From contig CANOVB010000001.1 of assembly GCA_947570695.1 (NCBI GenBank), positions 294,802-358,801 of the forward strand: a DNA stretch of 64,000 bases. Direction: 5' to 3'. The notes beneath the pieces were generated by a model. It worked only from the letters and a program-made list of their open reading frames with translations, was not told where the DNA came from and did not search any database. A program made the position numbers and the translations under genes. Below, piece by piece: positions 16,548-25,982 of this stretch. This stretch comes from an uncultured Clostridium sp. (GTDB taxonomy: Bacteria > Bacillota > Clostridia > TANB77 > CAG-508). Every line of letters begins with the position of its first letter. Position 1 is the first letter of the stretch.

Positions 16548-17879
16548 ATGGAAGAACAAGAAGTTTTAAGAAATAAGTTAATTAAACATATTGCTTATAA
16601 TATAATTGGATTTGCTTTAATTTTTATTATTTTTGGAATTTTTATTTTTCTTTTAGTAAAAGGTGTAACATATAGTAGTGTAATTAAAGATTTATATGAT
16701 AGTAAGAAAACTCTTTTGGAAGTAGATAATGAAAAAATTAATATTATTATTGATTCTAATTATATTACAAAATCAGAAAGAGATAGTTGGATTCAAAATT
16801 CAATAAAGAAATATCAAGATTATATGTTAGCTAGAAAAATTTTAAATCCAAATGTTATTCTCATTTTAAGAGATTTAGATAAAAAAATTATAAATGAGAG
16901 TGAAATTGGAAGATATGTAGATTACACAGATGAAATAGATTTTGATGAAAATAATTTAAATAAAATATATGAAGTAACATTAGATGAAAAATATTCATAT
17001 ATGGGATTAAACTTTATATTTGATGGAAATGGAATAACAGAAGATAGATATATACAATTATTAGTAAATATAGATAGTGAAAAAGATTTAGTTGCAAATT
17101 ATTTAAAAATAATTAGTTTAGCTGTATTTGTGGGAATAATGCTTTCAATTATTACAAGTTATATTTTGGCCCAAAAAACATTAGAGCCACTTCGCGAAAA
17201 TATTATAAAACAAATGGAATTTGTGCAAAACGCTTCACATGAGCTTAGAACTCCACTTACAATAATTCAGGCAAAACAAGAGCTTTTACTTCAAGAGCCT
17301 AATGCTAAAATCATTGATAAATCAGAGGATATTATATTAACATTAAATGAAACTAAGAGATTAACTAAACTTATAAAAGATTTAATGATACTTTCAAGAG
17401 CTGATGCTAAAAAAATGAGTTTACAAAAAGAAAATATAAATATAGATGAATATATTAAAGAAGTTATAGGTCCTTATTCTGAAATTGCACAAATGCAAGA
17501 AAAAGAAATCATATTAGATTTAAATTATAATATGGATATAGATGTTGATACAAGTAGATTTTATCAATTAATGATAATTTTATTAGATAATGCTATAAAA
17601 TATACAGAAACAAAAGATAAGATTGAAATAAAAACATATTTAAAAGATAATAAATTTATTATGGAGGTTAAAGATACTGGAATAGGCGTAAGTGATGAAG
17701 GATTAAAGCGAATATTTGAAAGATTTTATAGAGAAGATAAGGCAAGAAGTAGAGAAACAGGTGGAAGTGGATTAGGTCTTTCGATTGCTGATTTTATAGT
17801 AACTTCTCATGGAGGAAATATTAGAGCAAGTCATAATAAACCAAAAGGAACAGTATTTACAATAAGATTACCAAGATAA
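16548..17879 (+). CDS. sensor histidine kinase
   Basis: 443 residues. Two membrane segments (about 14-40 and 186-208) flank an extracytoplasmic sensor of about 145 residues. H-box FVQNASHELRTPL with His about 229, then N-box LLDNAIKYTE, G1 DTGIGV, F-box RFYRED and G2 GGSGLGLSI. It phosphorylates the upstream regulator. The sensor domain is not recognised. Confidence 0.95.
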   Translation: MEEQEVLRNKLIKHIAYNIIGFALIFIIFGIFIFLLVKGVTYSSVIKDLYDSKKTLLEVDNEKINIIIDSNYITKSERDSWIQNSIKKYQDYMLARKILNPNVILILRDLDKKIINESEIGRYVDYTDEIDFDENNLNKIYEVTLDEKYSYMGLNFIFDGNGITEDRYIQLLVNIDSEKDLVANYLKIISLAVFVGIMLSIITSYILAQKTLEPLRENIIKQMEFVQNASHELRTPLTIIQAKQELLLQEPNAKIIDKSEDIILTLNETKRLTKLIKDLMILSRADAKKMSLQKENINIDEYIKEVIGPYSEIAQMQEKEIILDLNYNMDIDVDTSRFYQLMIILLDNAIKYTETKDKIEIKTYLKDNKFIMEVKDTGIGVSDEGLKRIFERFYREDKARSRETGGSGLGLSIADFIVTSHGGNIRASHNKPKGTVFTIRLPR

Positions 17880-17888
17880 ATAAAAAGA

Positions 17889-17918
17889 GAACAAGTCTAA
17901 AAAGATTTGTTCTTTTTT
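17889..17918 (+). terminator. terminator of the two-component operon
   Basis: GAACAAGTCT (17889-17898) pairs with AGATTTGTTC (17903-17912), followed by T6. Confidence 0.85.
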
Positions 17919-17977
17919 CTGGTTTAAACTTCTAAAAAAATGTGTATATTATAATTAAGATTTTTTTGGAGGTTTTT

Positions 17978-20440
17978 ATGGTATATAAATTTACAAAAAG
18001 TGGAGAAAAAGTTTTATCAATAGCAAATGAGCTTGCTATTGATTTAGGACATTGTTATATAGGAACAGAACATATTTTATATGGCTTATCTTGTGAGGAA
18101 AATGGAGTTGCAGGAAAAGTTTTAGAGAATCAAAATGTTACACCAGAAGACATTTTAGATAAAATAGAAGAATTAATAGGGGGGCAAGTAAAAGAAAATT
18201 TTTCTGTTTTAGGTTTTACTCCAAGAACAAAAAAGATTTTAGAAAATGCATATTTAGAAGCTAAAAAACTAGGTTCAAATTATATAGGGACAGAGCATCT
18301 TTTAATTGGAATAATGAAAGAAACAGATAGTTTAGCAATTAGAATTTTAGTTGATTTAGAAGTAAATCCAGAAGATATGTATTCAGATATTGCAAAAACT
18401 TTGAATGAATTTGAGGAAAATATAAATAATCAAGTTCAAGAAAAGCAAGAAACAAATAATTATAATTCAACTCAAAATTTAAATCAATTCGGTAATGATT
18501 TAACTAAGCAGGCAAAAGAAGGAAAATTAGATCCTGTTATTGGAAGATCTGAGGAAACAGATAGGGTAATTGAAATTTTATCAAGAAGAACAAAAAATAA
18601 TCCATGCTTGATTGGAGAGCCTGGAGTTGGAAAAACAGCGGTAATTGAAGGATTAGCACAAAAAATTGTAAATGGAAATATTCCCGAAAATTTAAAAAAT
18701 AAAAGAGTTATTACTTTAGATATTACTTCTATGGTTGCAGGAGCAAAATATAGAGGTGATTTTGAAGAAAGAGTAAAAAAATGTTTAGCAGAAGTAAAAA
18801 AGGCACAAGATATAATTTTATTTATAGATGAAATTCATACAATAGTTGGTGCTGGAGCTGCTGAGGGAGCAATAGATGCTGCTAATATTTTAAAACCATT
18901 ACTTGCAAGAGGAGAAATTCAAGTAGTTGGAGCAACAACAATAAAAGAATATAGAAAATATATAGAAAAAGATTCTGCTTTAGAAAGAAGATTTCAAGCT
19001 GTAAATATTGATGAACCAAATGTTGAAGACACAATAAAAATTTTAAAAGGATTAAGAGATAAATATGAAGCTCATCATAATGTTAAAATTACAAATGAAG
19101 CAATTATTTCAGCTGTTGAACTTTCAAGTAGATATATTAATGATAGATTTCTGCCAGATAAAGCTATTGATTTAATAGATGAAGCATCTTCAAAAGTTAA
19201 GTTAAAATCATTTGTTGAACCAGAATATTTAAAAAATATGGAAAAAGATTTAGATAGAGTTATAAAAGAAAAAGAAGAAGCTATAAATACTCAGAATTAT
19301 GAAAGAGCAGCTAAATTAAGAGATGAAGAAAATGATTTATTAAATAAACTTGAGAAAGAAAATGACACTTGGAAAAACAAAAACAATAAAAAAGTTATTA
19401 ATATTGAAAAAGAAGATATAGAAATGGTTATATCAAGATGGACTGGAATACCTGTATATAAAATTACAGAAAGTGAAAATGAGAAATTAAAGAATTTAGA
19501 AAAATCTTTGCATAGCAGAGTAGTGGGGCAAGAAGAAGCTATTTCAGCAATTTCAAAAGCAATAAGGAGAAGCAGAGTAGGACTAAAAGATCCAAATAGA
19601 CCAATAGGATCATTTTTGTTTTTAGGGCCTACAGGAGTAGGAAAAACGGAGCTTACGAAGGCTTTGGCAGAAAGCTTATTTGGAAATGAAAATTCAATGA
19701 TTAGGATAGACATGTCTGAATATATGGAAAGTCATTCTGTTTCAAAAATGATAGGCTCTCCTCCAGGATATATTGGATATGACGAGTCAAATGGATTGGC
19801 TGAAAGAGTAAGAAGAAAACCATATTCAGTAATTTTATTTGATGAAATAGAAAAAGCTCACATAGATATTATGAATATTTTACTTCAAATATTAGAAGAT
19901 GGAATTTTAACAGACAGTCAAGGCAGAACTGTAAGTTTTAAGAATTGTGTAATAATAATGACATCCAATATTGGGGCAAGAAAAATAACCGATAGAAAAA
20001 AACTAGGCTTTATAAATGAACTTTCTGAAAGTAACGAATATGATGAAATAAAAAAATCTGTTATGGAAGAATTAAAAAGAGATTTAAAACCAGAGTTTAT
20101 AAACAGAATTGACGAAATAGTAATTTTTCATAAATTAAATAAAGAAGAAATAAGAAGCATAATAGATTTGATGCTAAAAAAAGTAAAAAATAGATTAAAT
20201 AAACAAAATTATTTGTTAGAATTTGATGAAACAATAAAAGATGTGATAGAAAAAAACGGAACAGATAGTAATTATGGCGCAAGACCAATAAGAAGAGCAG
20301 TACAAAATTATGTTGAGGACAAAATTGCAGAAGGAATTTTAAATGGACAAATAAATAAAAATGAAAAAATAATAATATGTGCTAAAGATGAAAATGTGTA
20401 TTTTAAAAATTTAAATAATAGTTCTTTTAGTAAAGTTTAG
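17978..20440 (+). CDS. clpC: ATP-dependent Clp protease ATPase subunit ClpC
   Basis: 820 residues from the ATG at 17978, preceded by TTTGGAGG; the ATG at 17942 lies upstream of that site. Two Clp N repeats (about 1-145), AAA-1 with Walker A GEPGVGKTA (about 213) and the Walker B FIDEIHT, a UVR-containing middle domain (about 405-450), AAA-2 with GPTGVGKTEL (about 548) and LFDEIEKAH, then the D2-small domain. ClpC unfolds substrates for ClpP. The usual ctsR-mcsA-mcsB partners are absent here, and no CtsR heptad repeat is seen upstream. Confidence 0.95.
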   Translation: MVYKFTKSGEKVLSIANELAIDLGHCYIGTEHILYGLSCEENGVAGKVLENQNVTPEDILDKIEELIGGQVKENFSVLGFTPRTKKILENAYLEAKKLGSNYIGTEHLLIGIMKETDSLAIRILVDLEVNPEDMYSDIAKTLNEFEENINNQVQEKQETNNYNSTQNLNQFGNDLTKQAKEGKLDPVIGRSEETDRVIEILSRRTKNNPCLIGEPGVGKTAVIEGLAQKIVNGNIPENLKNKRVITLDITSMVAGAKYRGDFEERVKKCLAEVKKAQDIILFIDEIHTIVGAGAAEGAIDAANILKPLLARGEIQVVGATTIKEYRKYIEKDSALERRFQAVNIDEPNVEDTIKILKGLRDKYEAHHNVKITNEAIISAVELSSRYINDRFLPDKAIDLIDEASSKVKLKSFVEPEYLKNMEKDLDRVIKEKEEAINTQNYERAAKLRDEENDLLNKLEKENDTWKNKNNKKVINIEKEDIEMVISRWTGIPVYKITESENEKLKNLEKSLHSRVVGQEEAISAISKAIRRSRVGLKDPNRPIGSFLFLGPTGVGKTELTKALAESLFGNENSMIRIDMSEYMESHSVSKMIGSPPGYIGYDESNGLAERVRRKPYSVILFDEIEKAHIDIMNILLQILEDGILTDSQGRTVSFKNCVIIMTSNIGARKITDRKKLGFINELSESNEYDEIKKSVMEELKRDLKPEFINRIDEIVIFHKLNKEEIRSIIDLMLKKVKNRLNKQNYLLEFDETIKDVIEKNGTDSNYGARPIRRAVQNYVEDKIAEGILNGQINKNEKIIICAKDENVYFKNLNNSSFSKV

Positions 20441-20464
20441 ATTAGTTTTTTTAAACTAATCTAA
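20436..20464. terminator. bidirectional terminator between clpC and the CDF gene
   Basis: TTTAGATTAGTTT / AAACTAATCTAAA overlaps the ends of both convergent genes. Confidence 0.8.
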
Positions 20465-21328
20465 ATTTACTGGGTGAACATGAACAACTGCTTTATCAAT
20501 TTTTTCAAGGGCTTCTACATCTTTTTCCAAATGATTTGCAAGTTTATGACTTTCATAGGTGCTCATTTGACCATCAACAGCTATTGTAAATATAACAAAA
20601 TACTTATAACCAACAGGTGTAGAATATAAATTATAACAATTTTTAATATCATCATGCTCTTTTGCTAAGTTCATTATAGTTTCTTTTGTTTGCTCATCTA
20701 AAGAAACATCCATAAGTACATTATAGCTTTCAAAAAATATTCCAAATCCAGTAATTAAAATCCATATAGAAATACCAATACCAACTAATCCATCAATCCA
20801 ATAAATTCCTATTAAACTAAATAGAATTGAAATAAGAGTAAAAGTAGTAACTATACAGTCATTTTTATGATCTTTATAATTAGATTTTAAAAGAATACTG
20901 TTATGTTTTTTAAACATTGATTTTGTATAAATGTATAATAAGAATTTTGTAATAATAGTTAATATACAAACAATAACTAAAAACCATGAAAATTCAAAAT
21001 GTGATTTATTTATTAAACTTGATATTGAGTCAAGTAATAATTTAAGTGAAAGTAAAATCATTGTAATACTAATAAAAAGTGAAAAAAGGTATTCAGCTTT
21101 TCCATGACCAAAATTATGATCATTATCTTTGGGTTCACTAGAAATTTTGTTTCCGATAAACGTCATAAATGATGCTAAAATATCAGAAGCACTATTCATA
21201 CTATCTGCAATCATTGATTGACTATGAGAAATAAAACCTACTAAAGCCTTTATTACTAGTAAAAAAATATTCCCTAAAATACCTGCAATTCCAGCTTTTT
21301 TTATATCATTATATTTTTGGTTTTCCAT
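20456..21328 (-). CDS. cation diffusion facilitator (CDF) transporter
   Basis: 290 residues from the ATG at 21328, chosen because ATGGAGGATTTT places GGAGG before it; an upstream in-frame ATG at 21364 lacks a site. Six membrane segments. Metal-site residues are visible in helix 2 (ADSMNSASD) and in DHNFGHGKAEY. A cytoplasmic C-terminal domain ends in VVHVHPVN. It likely exports Zn2+, Fe2+ or Mn2+ in exchange for protons; the metal cannot be told from sequence. Confidence 0.92.
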   Translation of the reverse strand: MENQKYNDIKKAGIAGILGNIFLLVIKALVGFISHSQSMIADSMNSASDILASFMTFIGNKISSEPKDNDHNFGHGKAEYLFSLFISITMILLSLKLLLDSISSLINKSHFEFSWFLVIVCILTIITKFLLYIYTKSMFKKHNSILLKSNYKDHKNDCIVTTFTLISILFSLIGIYWIDGLVGIGISIWILITGFGIFFESYNVLMDVSLDEQTKETIMNLAKEHDDIKNCYNLYSTPVGYKYFVIFTIAVDGQMSTYESHKLANHLEKDVEALEKIDKAVVHVHPVNLD

Positions 21329-21384
21329 AAAATCCTCCATACTATAAATTATATGATAACACACAATAAAAATTTTACAAGATA

Positions 21385-21413
21385 TTGATTAAAAAAAATC
21401 TATATGTTATAAT
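21385..21413 (+). promoter_or_regulatory. promoter of the gene at 21442
   Basis: TTGATT (21385-21390), a 17-bp spacer and TATAAT (21408-21413). Confidence 0.7.
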
Positions 21414-21441
21414 CGCTATAGTTTAAACAAAAGAAAGACAG

Positions 21442-21783
21442 GTGTTATTTTTGATATTTGCGGCAATAATATTTATTTTAATAATGGTTATATTGTTCTT
21501 ATCAGTACTTGCAGTAGCACAGATAAAAATGGCTGGAATGAATGTAAAAGATTTTTGGACATTTGTAAAAGCTAATGACACTTTAAATAAATTGTATGCA
21601 TTTTCAGTAAAGTATGAGCAACTTACTCCACAGCAACAAGTATTATTTTTGAAAGAAGCAGATATAATTTTTGATGCTTTTGGAAAAGTACCAGATGCTT
21701 TGTGGGAAGAAGAATATCAAAAATATATGGAAATTTTGAATAAATATAAAGATATTAGAATAACTAGATGGGAATCCCAATAA
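21442..21783 (+). CDS. small membrane-anchored hypothetical protein
   Basis: 113 residues. One N-terminal membrane segment (about 1-27), then a soluble helical domain (KDFWTFVKANDTLNKLYAF ... LTPQQQVLFLKEADIIFDAF). The start is uncertain: GTG at 21442 or TTG at 21451, the latter placing AGGTG five bases upstream. I do not recognise the family. It has its own promoter and terminator-like hairpins behind it. Confidence 0.65.
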   Translation: MLFLIFAAIIFILIMVILFLSVLAVAQIKMAGMNVKDFWTFVKANDTLNKLYAFSVKYEQLTPQQQVLFLKEADIIFDAFGKVPDALWEEEYQKYMEILNKYKDIRITRWESQ

Positions 21784-21802
21784 TAAATGGGATTTCTTTT
21801 TA

Positions 21803-21840
21803 TATTATAGGAATTTGCTCCGAAATTCCTATAATATTCT
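21803..21840 (+). terminator. hairpin after the small membrane protein
   Basis: TATTATAGGAATTT (21803-21816) pairs perfectly with AAATTCCTATAATA (21823-21836). A smaller AATCCCA/TGGGATT hairpin with a T5 run lies just before it, across the stop codon. Confidence 0.65.
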
Positions 21841-21946
21841 ATTTTGTTCTTTTTTTAACATTTTAAAAACATTTCACATATTATATAAAGAGTAAAATGT
21901 ATAAAAAATAAAAATATGCCTAAATATAATAGGAGGAAGGTGTTAT

Positions 21947-23086
21947 ATGAAAATTAGATATTTTGACCATTCTGCTACTACAGCAGTTGATAGTAAAGTT
22001 TTAGAAGCTATGTTACCATATTTTTCGGAAAATTATGGAAATCCTTCTTCAGTATATAGTATTGGAAAAAGTAATAAAGAAATTATAAGTATATCAAGAA
22101 TGAAAATTGCCAGCATTTTGAATTGCAGAGTTAATGAAATTTATTTTACAAGTTGTGGAAGTGAAAGTGATAATTTAATAATAAAAGGAATTGCTTTTGC
22201 AAATAAAAATAGAGGAAATCATATAATTACAAGTCAAATTGAACATCCAGCAGTTTTGGAAACTTGCAAATTCTTAGAAAAATTTGGATTTAGAGTAACA
22301 TATTTAAGACCTAATTCAAATGGAATTATTGAACCAAGAGATGTAGAAAGAAGTATTACAAAAAACACAATATTAATTAGTATAATGTTTGCTAATAATG
22401 AAATTGGTACCATAGAGCCAATAAAAGAAATTGGAAGAATTGCGAGAAGATATGGAGTATATTTTCATACTGATAGCGTGCAAGCAATAGGTAATGTAAA
22501 AATTGATGTAAAAGAATATAATATAGACGCACTTTCTTTATCAGGACATAAATTTTATGGACCAAAAGGAATGGGAGTTGCTTATATAAAAGAAGACGTT
22601 CCTTTTGTTAGAATACAAGATGGTGGACACCAAGAAAAAAATAAAAGAGCAGGAACTGAAAATGTGGCTGGAATCGTTGGAATTGCAAAGGCAATGGAAT
22701 TAGCGGATAATAATTTAGAAGCATATAATAAAAAAATAAAACAATTAAGAGATTTATATATTTCAGAAATAAGTAAAAGAGTGCCATATATAAAAATAAA
22801 TGGAGACATGGAAAATAGATTATCAGGAAATGCTAATATTTGTTTTAAAGGTGTTGATGGAGCTAAATTACTATCAAGACTTGATGAACAAGGAATTTGT
22901 GCCTCAAGCGGTTCTGCATGTAGTGCAGGTTTATTAACACCATCTCATGTGTTACTCGCAATAGGTGTACCAAATAGTTTAGCACGTAGTAGTTTGAGAA
23001 TAACTTTTGGAAAAGAAAATACTTTAGAAGATACTGAATATCTTGTAGAAGAGCTAGAAAAAATTGTAAATGATTTAAGAAAATAA
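21947..23086 (+). CDS. cysteine desulfurase, NifS/IscS family
   Basis: 379 residues, PLP-dependent. N-terminal HSATTAVDSKVLEAMLPYF, the PLP pocket HTDSVQAIGN, the Schiff-base Lys in SGHKFYGPKGMG (about 202) and the persulfide Cys in SSGSACSAGLLTPSHVL. It would supply sulfur for Fe-S clusters or tRNA thiolation. No iscU, iscR or mnmA lies next to it, so the acceptor is open. AGGAGGAAGG precedes the start. Confidence 0.93.
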   Translation: MKIRYFDHSATTAVDSKVLEAMLPYFSENYGNPSSVYSIGKSNKEIISISRMKIASILNCRVNEIYFTSCGSESDNLIIKGIAFANKNRGNHIITSQIEHPAVLETCKFLEKFGFRVTYLRPNSNGIIEPRDVERSITKNTILISIMFANNEIGTIEPIKEIGRIARRYGVYFHTDSVQAIGNVKIDVKEYNIDALSLSGHKFYGPKGMGVAYIKEDVPFVRIQDGGHQEKNKRAGTENVAGIVGIAKAMELADNNLEAYNKKIKQLRDLYISEISKRVPYIKINGDMENRLSGNANICFKGVDGAKLLSRLDEQGICASSGSACSAGLLTPSHVLLAIGVPNSLARSSLRITFGKENTLEDTEYLVEELEKIVNDLRK

Positions 23087-23136
23087 AATTATAAATTTAT
23101 ATGCTAGCATTTAAATTTGATAAATTAATATGTAGA

Positions 23137-23170
23137 TGAAAAAAAGTGGGCAATTTACAAATTACCCACT
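23137..23170 (-). terminator. terminator of the nfeD-slipin operon
   Basis: On the minus strand AGTGGGTAATTT / AAATTGCCCACT with one mismatch, followed by T7. Confidence 0.8.
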
Positions 23171-23204
23171 CTTACTATATACTTTTTATATGTTATTTAT
23201 AAAA

Positions 23205-24116
23205 CTATTTTTTATCTTTTTCATTTTTTATTATATCTGAAACTGCTCCTAAACTGCTAAGAGCTTTTGTTGCTTCAAAAGGGATAAATATTTTATTTGC
23301 TTGACCCTTTGCTACTTCTTGTAATGCTTCTAATGATTTTATTTGAACTAATTTTTCATCAGGATCAGCAGTTTTGATTGCATCATAAACTTTTTGAATT
23401 TCTTGAGCTTTTGCTTCTGCAACTTGTTTTATAGCTTCAGCTTCACCAGTTGCTCTTCTAATTCTTGATTCTCTATCAGCTTCTGCATCTAATATTGCAG
23501 CTTGTTTTCTACCTTCAGCAAGAGTAATTGCAGATTGTCTTTCTCCTTCTGCTTCTAAGATTAAAGCTCTTTTATTTCTTTCTGCATTCATTTGTTTTTC
23601 CATTGCGTCTCTAATATCAGCTGGTGGTGTAATATCTTTAATTTCAACTCTATCTATTTTACAACCCCAAGCATCTGTTGCTTCATCTAGTATAACTCTA
23701 AGTTTATCATTTATTTGATCTCTTGAACTAAATGTTTCATCTAATTCCATTTTACCAACTATATCACGAATTGTTGTTATAGCAAGGTATTCAATACCTT
23801 TTTTTAAGCTTTGAATTTCATAAACTGCTTTTGCTGGATCAGTAATTTTATAGAAAACTACTGTATCTATTGTGATTGTAACATTGTCTGATGTGATAAC
23901 ACCTTGTGGTGGTATATCCATTGTTTGTTGTTTTAAACTAACAACTGAACGTACTTTGTCTAAGAAAGGAATAATTATTGTAAGACCTGCGTCTGCTACT
24001 TTGTGAAATCTTCCCAATCTTTCTATAATGTATACTTCTGATTGTCTAACAACCTTTATTGTTTTATAAGCTATTATACAAATGATGATAAAAACTACTA
24101 AAAAAAATGCTCCCAT
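23205..24116 (-). CDS. SPFH/band 7 protein (slipin/stomatin type)
   Basis: 303 residues. N-terminal membrane segment (1-20), SPFH domain (about 25-190: EVYIIERLGRFHKVADAGL ... MDIPPQGVITSDN), then an Ala/Glu-rich coiled coil (AEGERQSAITLAEGRKQAAI). Stomatin-like proteins oligomerise at membranes and scaffold microdomains. The NfeD-type gene immediately upstream (28-bp gap) is the classic partner. AAGGAGG precedes the ATG. Confidence 0.93.
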   Translation of the reverse strand: MGAFFLVVFIIICIIAYKTIKVVRQSEVYIIERLGRFHKVADAGLTIIIPFLDKVRSVVSLKQQTMDIPPQGVITSDNVTITIDTVVFYKITDPAKAVYEIQSLKKGIEYLAITTIRDIVGKMELDETFSSRDQINDKLRVILDEATDAWGCKIDRVEIKDITPPADIRDAMEKQMNAERNKRALILEAEGERQSAITLAEGRKQAAILDAEADRESRIRRATGEAEAIKQVAEAKAQEIQKVYDAIKTADPDEKLVQIKSLEALQEVAKGQANKIFIPFEATKALSSLGAVSDIIKNEKDKK

Positions 24117-24144
24117 TTAAAAATTTCCTCCTTAAAATTTTATA

Positions 24145-24576
24145 TTAAATTTTTGTTAATGGTTTTACTATTACTTTAACACCGTCAATTTTTTCTATTA
24201 AAACTTCGGTATCTTTAGAAATATATATGTCATCAGCTGATTTGGCAGACCAAACTTCACCACCAACTTTTACTTGACCTTTTCCTTCGATTGGGTCTAT
24301 TTCATGAGTAACTTTGGCAATTTTTCCTTCTACTGAATAAGCATTAGTTTTTATTGATTCTTTTGGTAACATTTTATCAACAAATGGTTTTGTAAAGAAT
24401 AAAAGTAAAGTAGAAACGATTAAAAATACTGTTGTTTGAATTATTGCGTTTTCTACAAATAAGCTTACTACCATTGCTACAAGTGCTCCTATTGAGAACC
24501 AAAAAATTAAAAAGCCAAAATTAATTATTTCTATTACTAGAAATACTCCAGCTAAAATTAACCATACTTGCCACAT
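24145..24576 (-). CDS. NfeD family membrane protein
   Basis: 143 residues from the ATG at 24576, with GGAGG five bases upstream; the ATG at 24588 overlaps that site. Three membrane segments in the first 75 residues, then a soluble OB-fold domain (VEGKIAKVTHEIDPIEGKGQVKVGGEVWSA...). NfeD-like proteins act with stomatins, as here. The gap 24589-24795 to the divergent gene is AT-rich with no gene. Confidence 0.9.
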   Translation of the reverse strand: MWQVWLILAGVFLVIEIINFGFLIFWFSIGALVAMVVSLFVENAIIQTTVFLIVSTLLLFFTKPFVDKMLPKESIKTNAYSVEGKIAKVTHEIDPIEGKGQVKVGGEVWSAKSADDIYISKDTEVLIEKIDGVKVIVKPLTKI

Positions 24577-24795
24577 ATATACCTCCATCTATTCTGATAA
24601 AGAATATTAAACTACAACAATATTATACTACAAATTTTAGTAAAAATCTACAAAAATCAATATTTTATTCAACTTTTTTTGATTTTTATTCATTAATTAT
24701 TAAAAATTATTAATAATTAAAAATTTTGTAGATTTTTTTAAAGCCTTATTATATAATTAAAAAATAAATATAAATAAATCGGAGTAGCAAAATTA

Positions 24796-25980
24796 ATGAG
24801 AAAAAAGCAGAAAAAACTTAATAAGCTTAAGATTAGAAGATGTTTAATCATAGGATTTGTAGTAATAATCTTTTTACTAATATTAATATGCAGTAATATT
24901 ATTAGAAAGAATAAAGAATATAAAAATTTATCTATTTTATTAGATGATGAGTTTATAAAAACAAAAAATGATGTGGTTTTAGAAGATGATAATATATATT
25001 TTTCAAAAGATGATATTCAATCAATTTTTGATGAAACAATATATTATAATGAAGTTGAAAAAGAGCTAATAACAACTTATAATACACATATAGCACTATT
25101 AAAAGTTGATGAAACTTATGGATTAATAAATGATGAAAATATTGAATTAAAAGGAAATTTAAAAGAAATATCTGGAAAAATTTATTTGCCACTAACTGAT
25201 TTAGGAGTAGTATATGATTTAGATATTAGATATTCTAAAACAACAAATAGAATAATAATGGAAACAACTACAAAAGAGAAGAAAGAGGCAGTAGCTGTGA
25301 AAAGGACAAGCATAAAAAAGAAAAATAGCTTGTTTAGTAGTAAAATTGAAAAATTAATAATAGGAGATAAAGTAACAATTATAGAGGATTGTGGTAGATA
25401 TAAAAAAGTAAAATCTGCAAGTGGAAATATTGGATATATAAAATCTAAAACATTATCAGATGAAACTATAGTAAGAGAAAAGGTAGAAACCCAAAATAAA
25501 GAATTAAATGTATATAAAAATTATTCTAATATTTCTGGAATATATGATAATATTCAAGTTGATAGCAGTAAATTAAATGTTGTAATACCTATATTTTTCT
25601 ACATTGATAAAAATTCAAAAGTATTAGATAGAACAACAAGTAGTACAGCAACTTATGCTGTTTATAAAAATTGGATAGATACAAATAATTTACAAATACT
25701 ACCAGGGTTAAATGATAATGAAAATGTTTCAGAAAGTTTATTAAGTTATTCTCAAAGAAGTCAAATAATTAATTCACTAAAGGAATTAGTTTTAAAATAT
25801 AATTTTGTTGGAATAAATATAGATTTTGATTCGATAGATGATATTAACAGTTTTTACAGATTTATATTAGAACTTGCACCTAGATTTAAGGCGTCTGGCT
25901 TAAAAGTAGCAATAACTCTTAATAATAATTTAGATAGAAATAGAATAGAAAAAATAGTTGATTATATAGTAGAGGAGTAA
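24796..25980 (+). CDS. membrane-anchored SH3-domain protein with a partial GH18-like domain
   Basis: 394 residues. Basic N-terminus, one membrane segment (about 16-38), an amine-oxidase-N-like beta region (about 45-155), an SH3-like domain (about 180-225: IIGDKVTIIEDCGRYKKVKSASGNIGYIKS) and a C-terminal region like the start of a YaaH/GH18 barrel. The GH18 active motif reads GINIDFDSID, with Asp where the catalytic Glu should be, and the barrel stops after about 130 residues. It probably binds rather than cuts peptidoglycan. It lies 2 bp before mltG, so it likely works with cell-wall synthesis. Confidence 0.7.
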   Translation: MRKKQKKLNKLKIRRCLIIGFVVIIFLLILICSNIIRKNKEYKNLSILLDDEFIKTKNDVVLEDDNIYFSKDDIQSIFDETIYYNEVEKELITTYNTHIALLKVDETYGLINDENIELKGNLKEISGKIYLPLTDLGVVYDLDIRYSKTTNRIIMETTTKEKKEAVAVKRTSIKKKNSLFSSKIEKLIIGDKVTIIEDCGRYKKVKSASGNIGYIKSKTLSDETIVREKVETQNKELNVYKNYSNISGIYDNIQVDSSKLNVVIPIFFYIDKNSKVLDRTTSSTATYAVYKNWIDTNNLQILPGLNDNENVSESLLSYSQRSQIINSLKELVLKYNFVGINIDFDSIDDINSFYRFILELAPRFKASGLKVAITLNNNLDRNRIEKIVDYIVEE

Positions 25981-25982
25981 GT

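Noticed and set aside
24770-24796. CGG at 24779 as another recoding site
   Set aside because: It lies before the start codon, within the ribosome-binding region, and is not in a coding frame.
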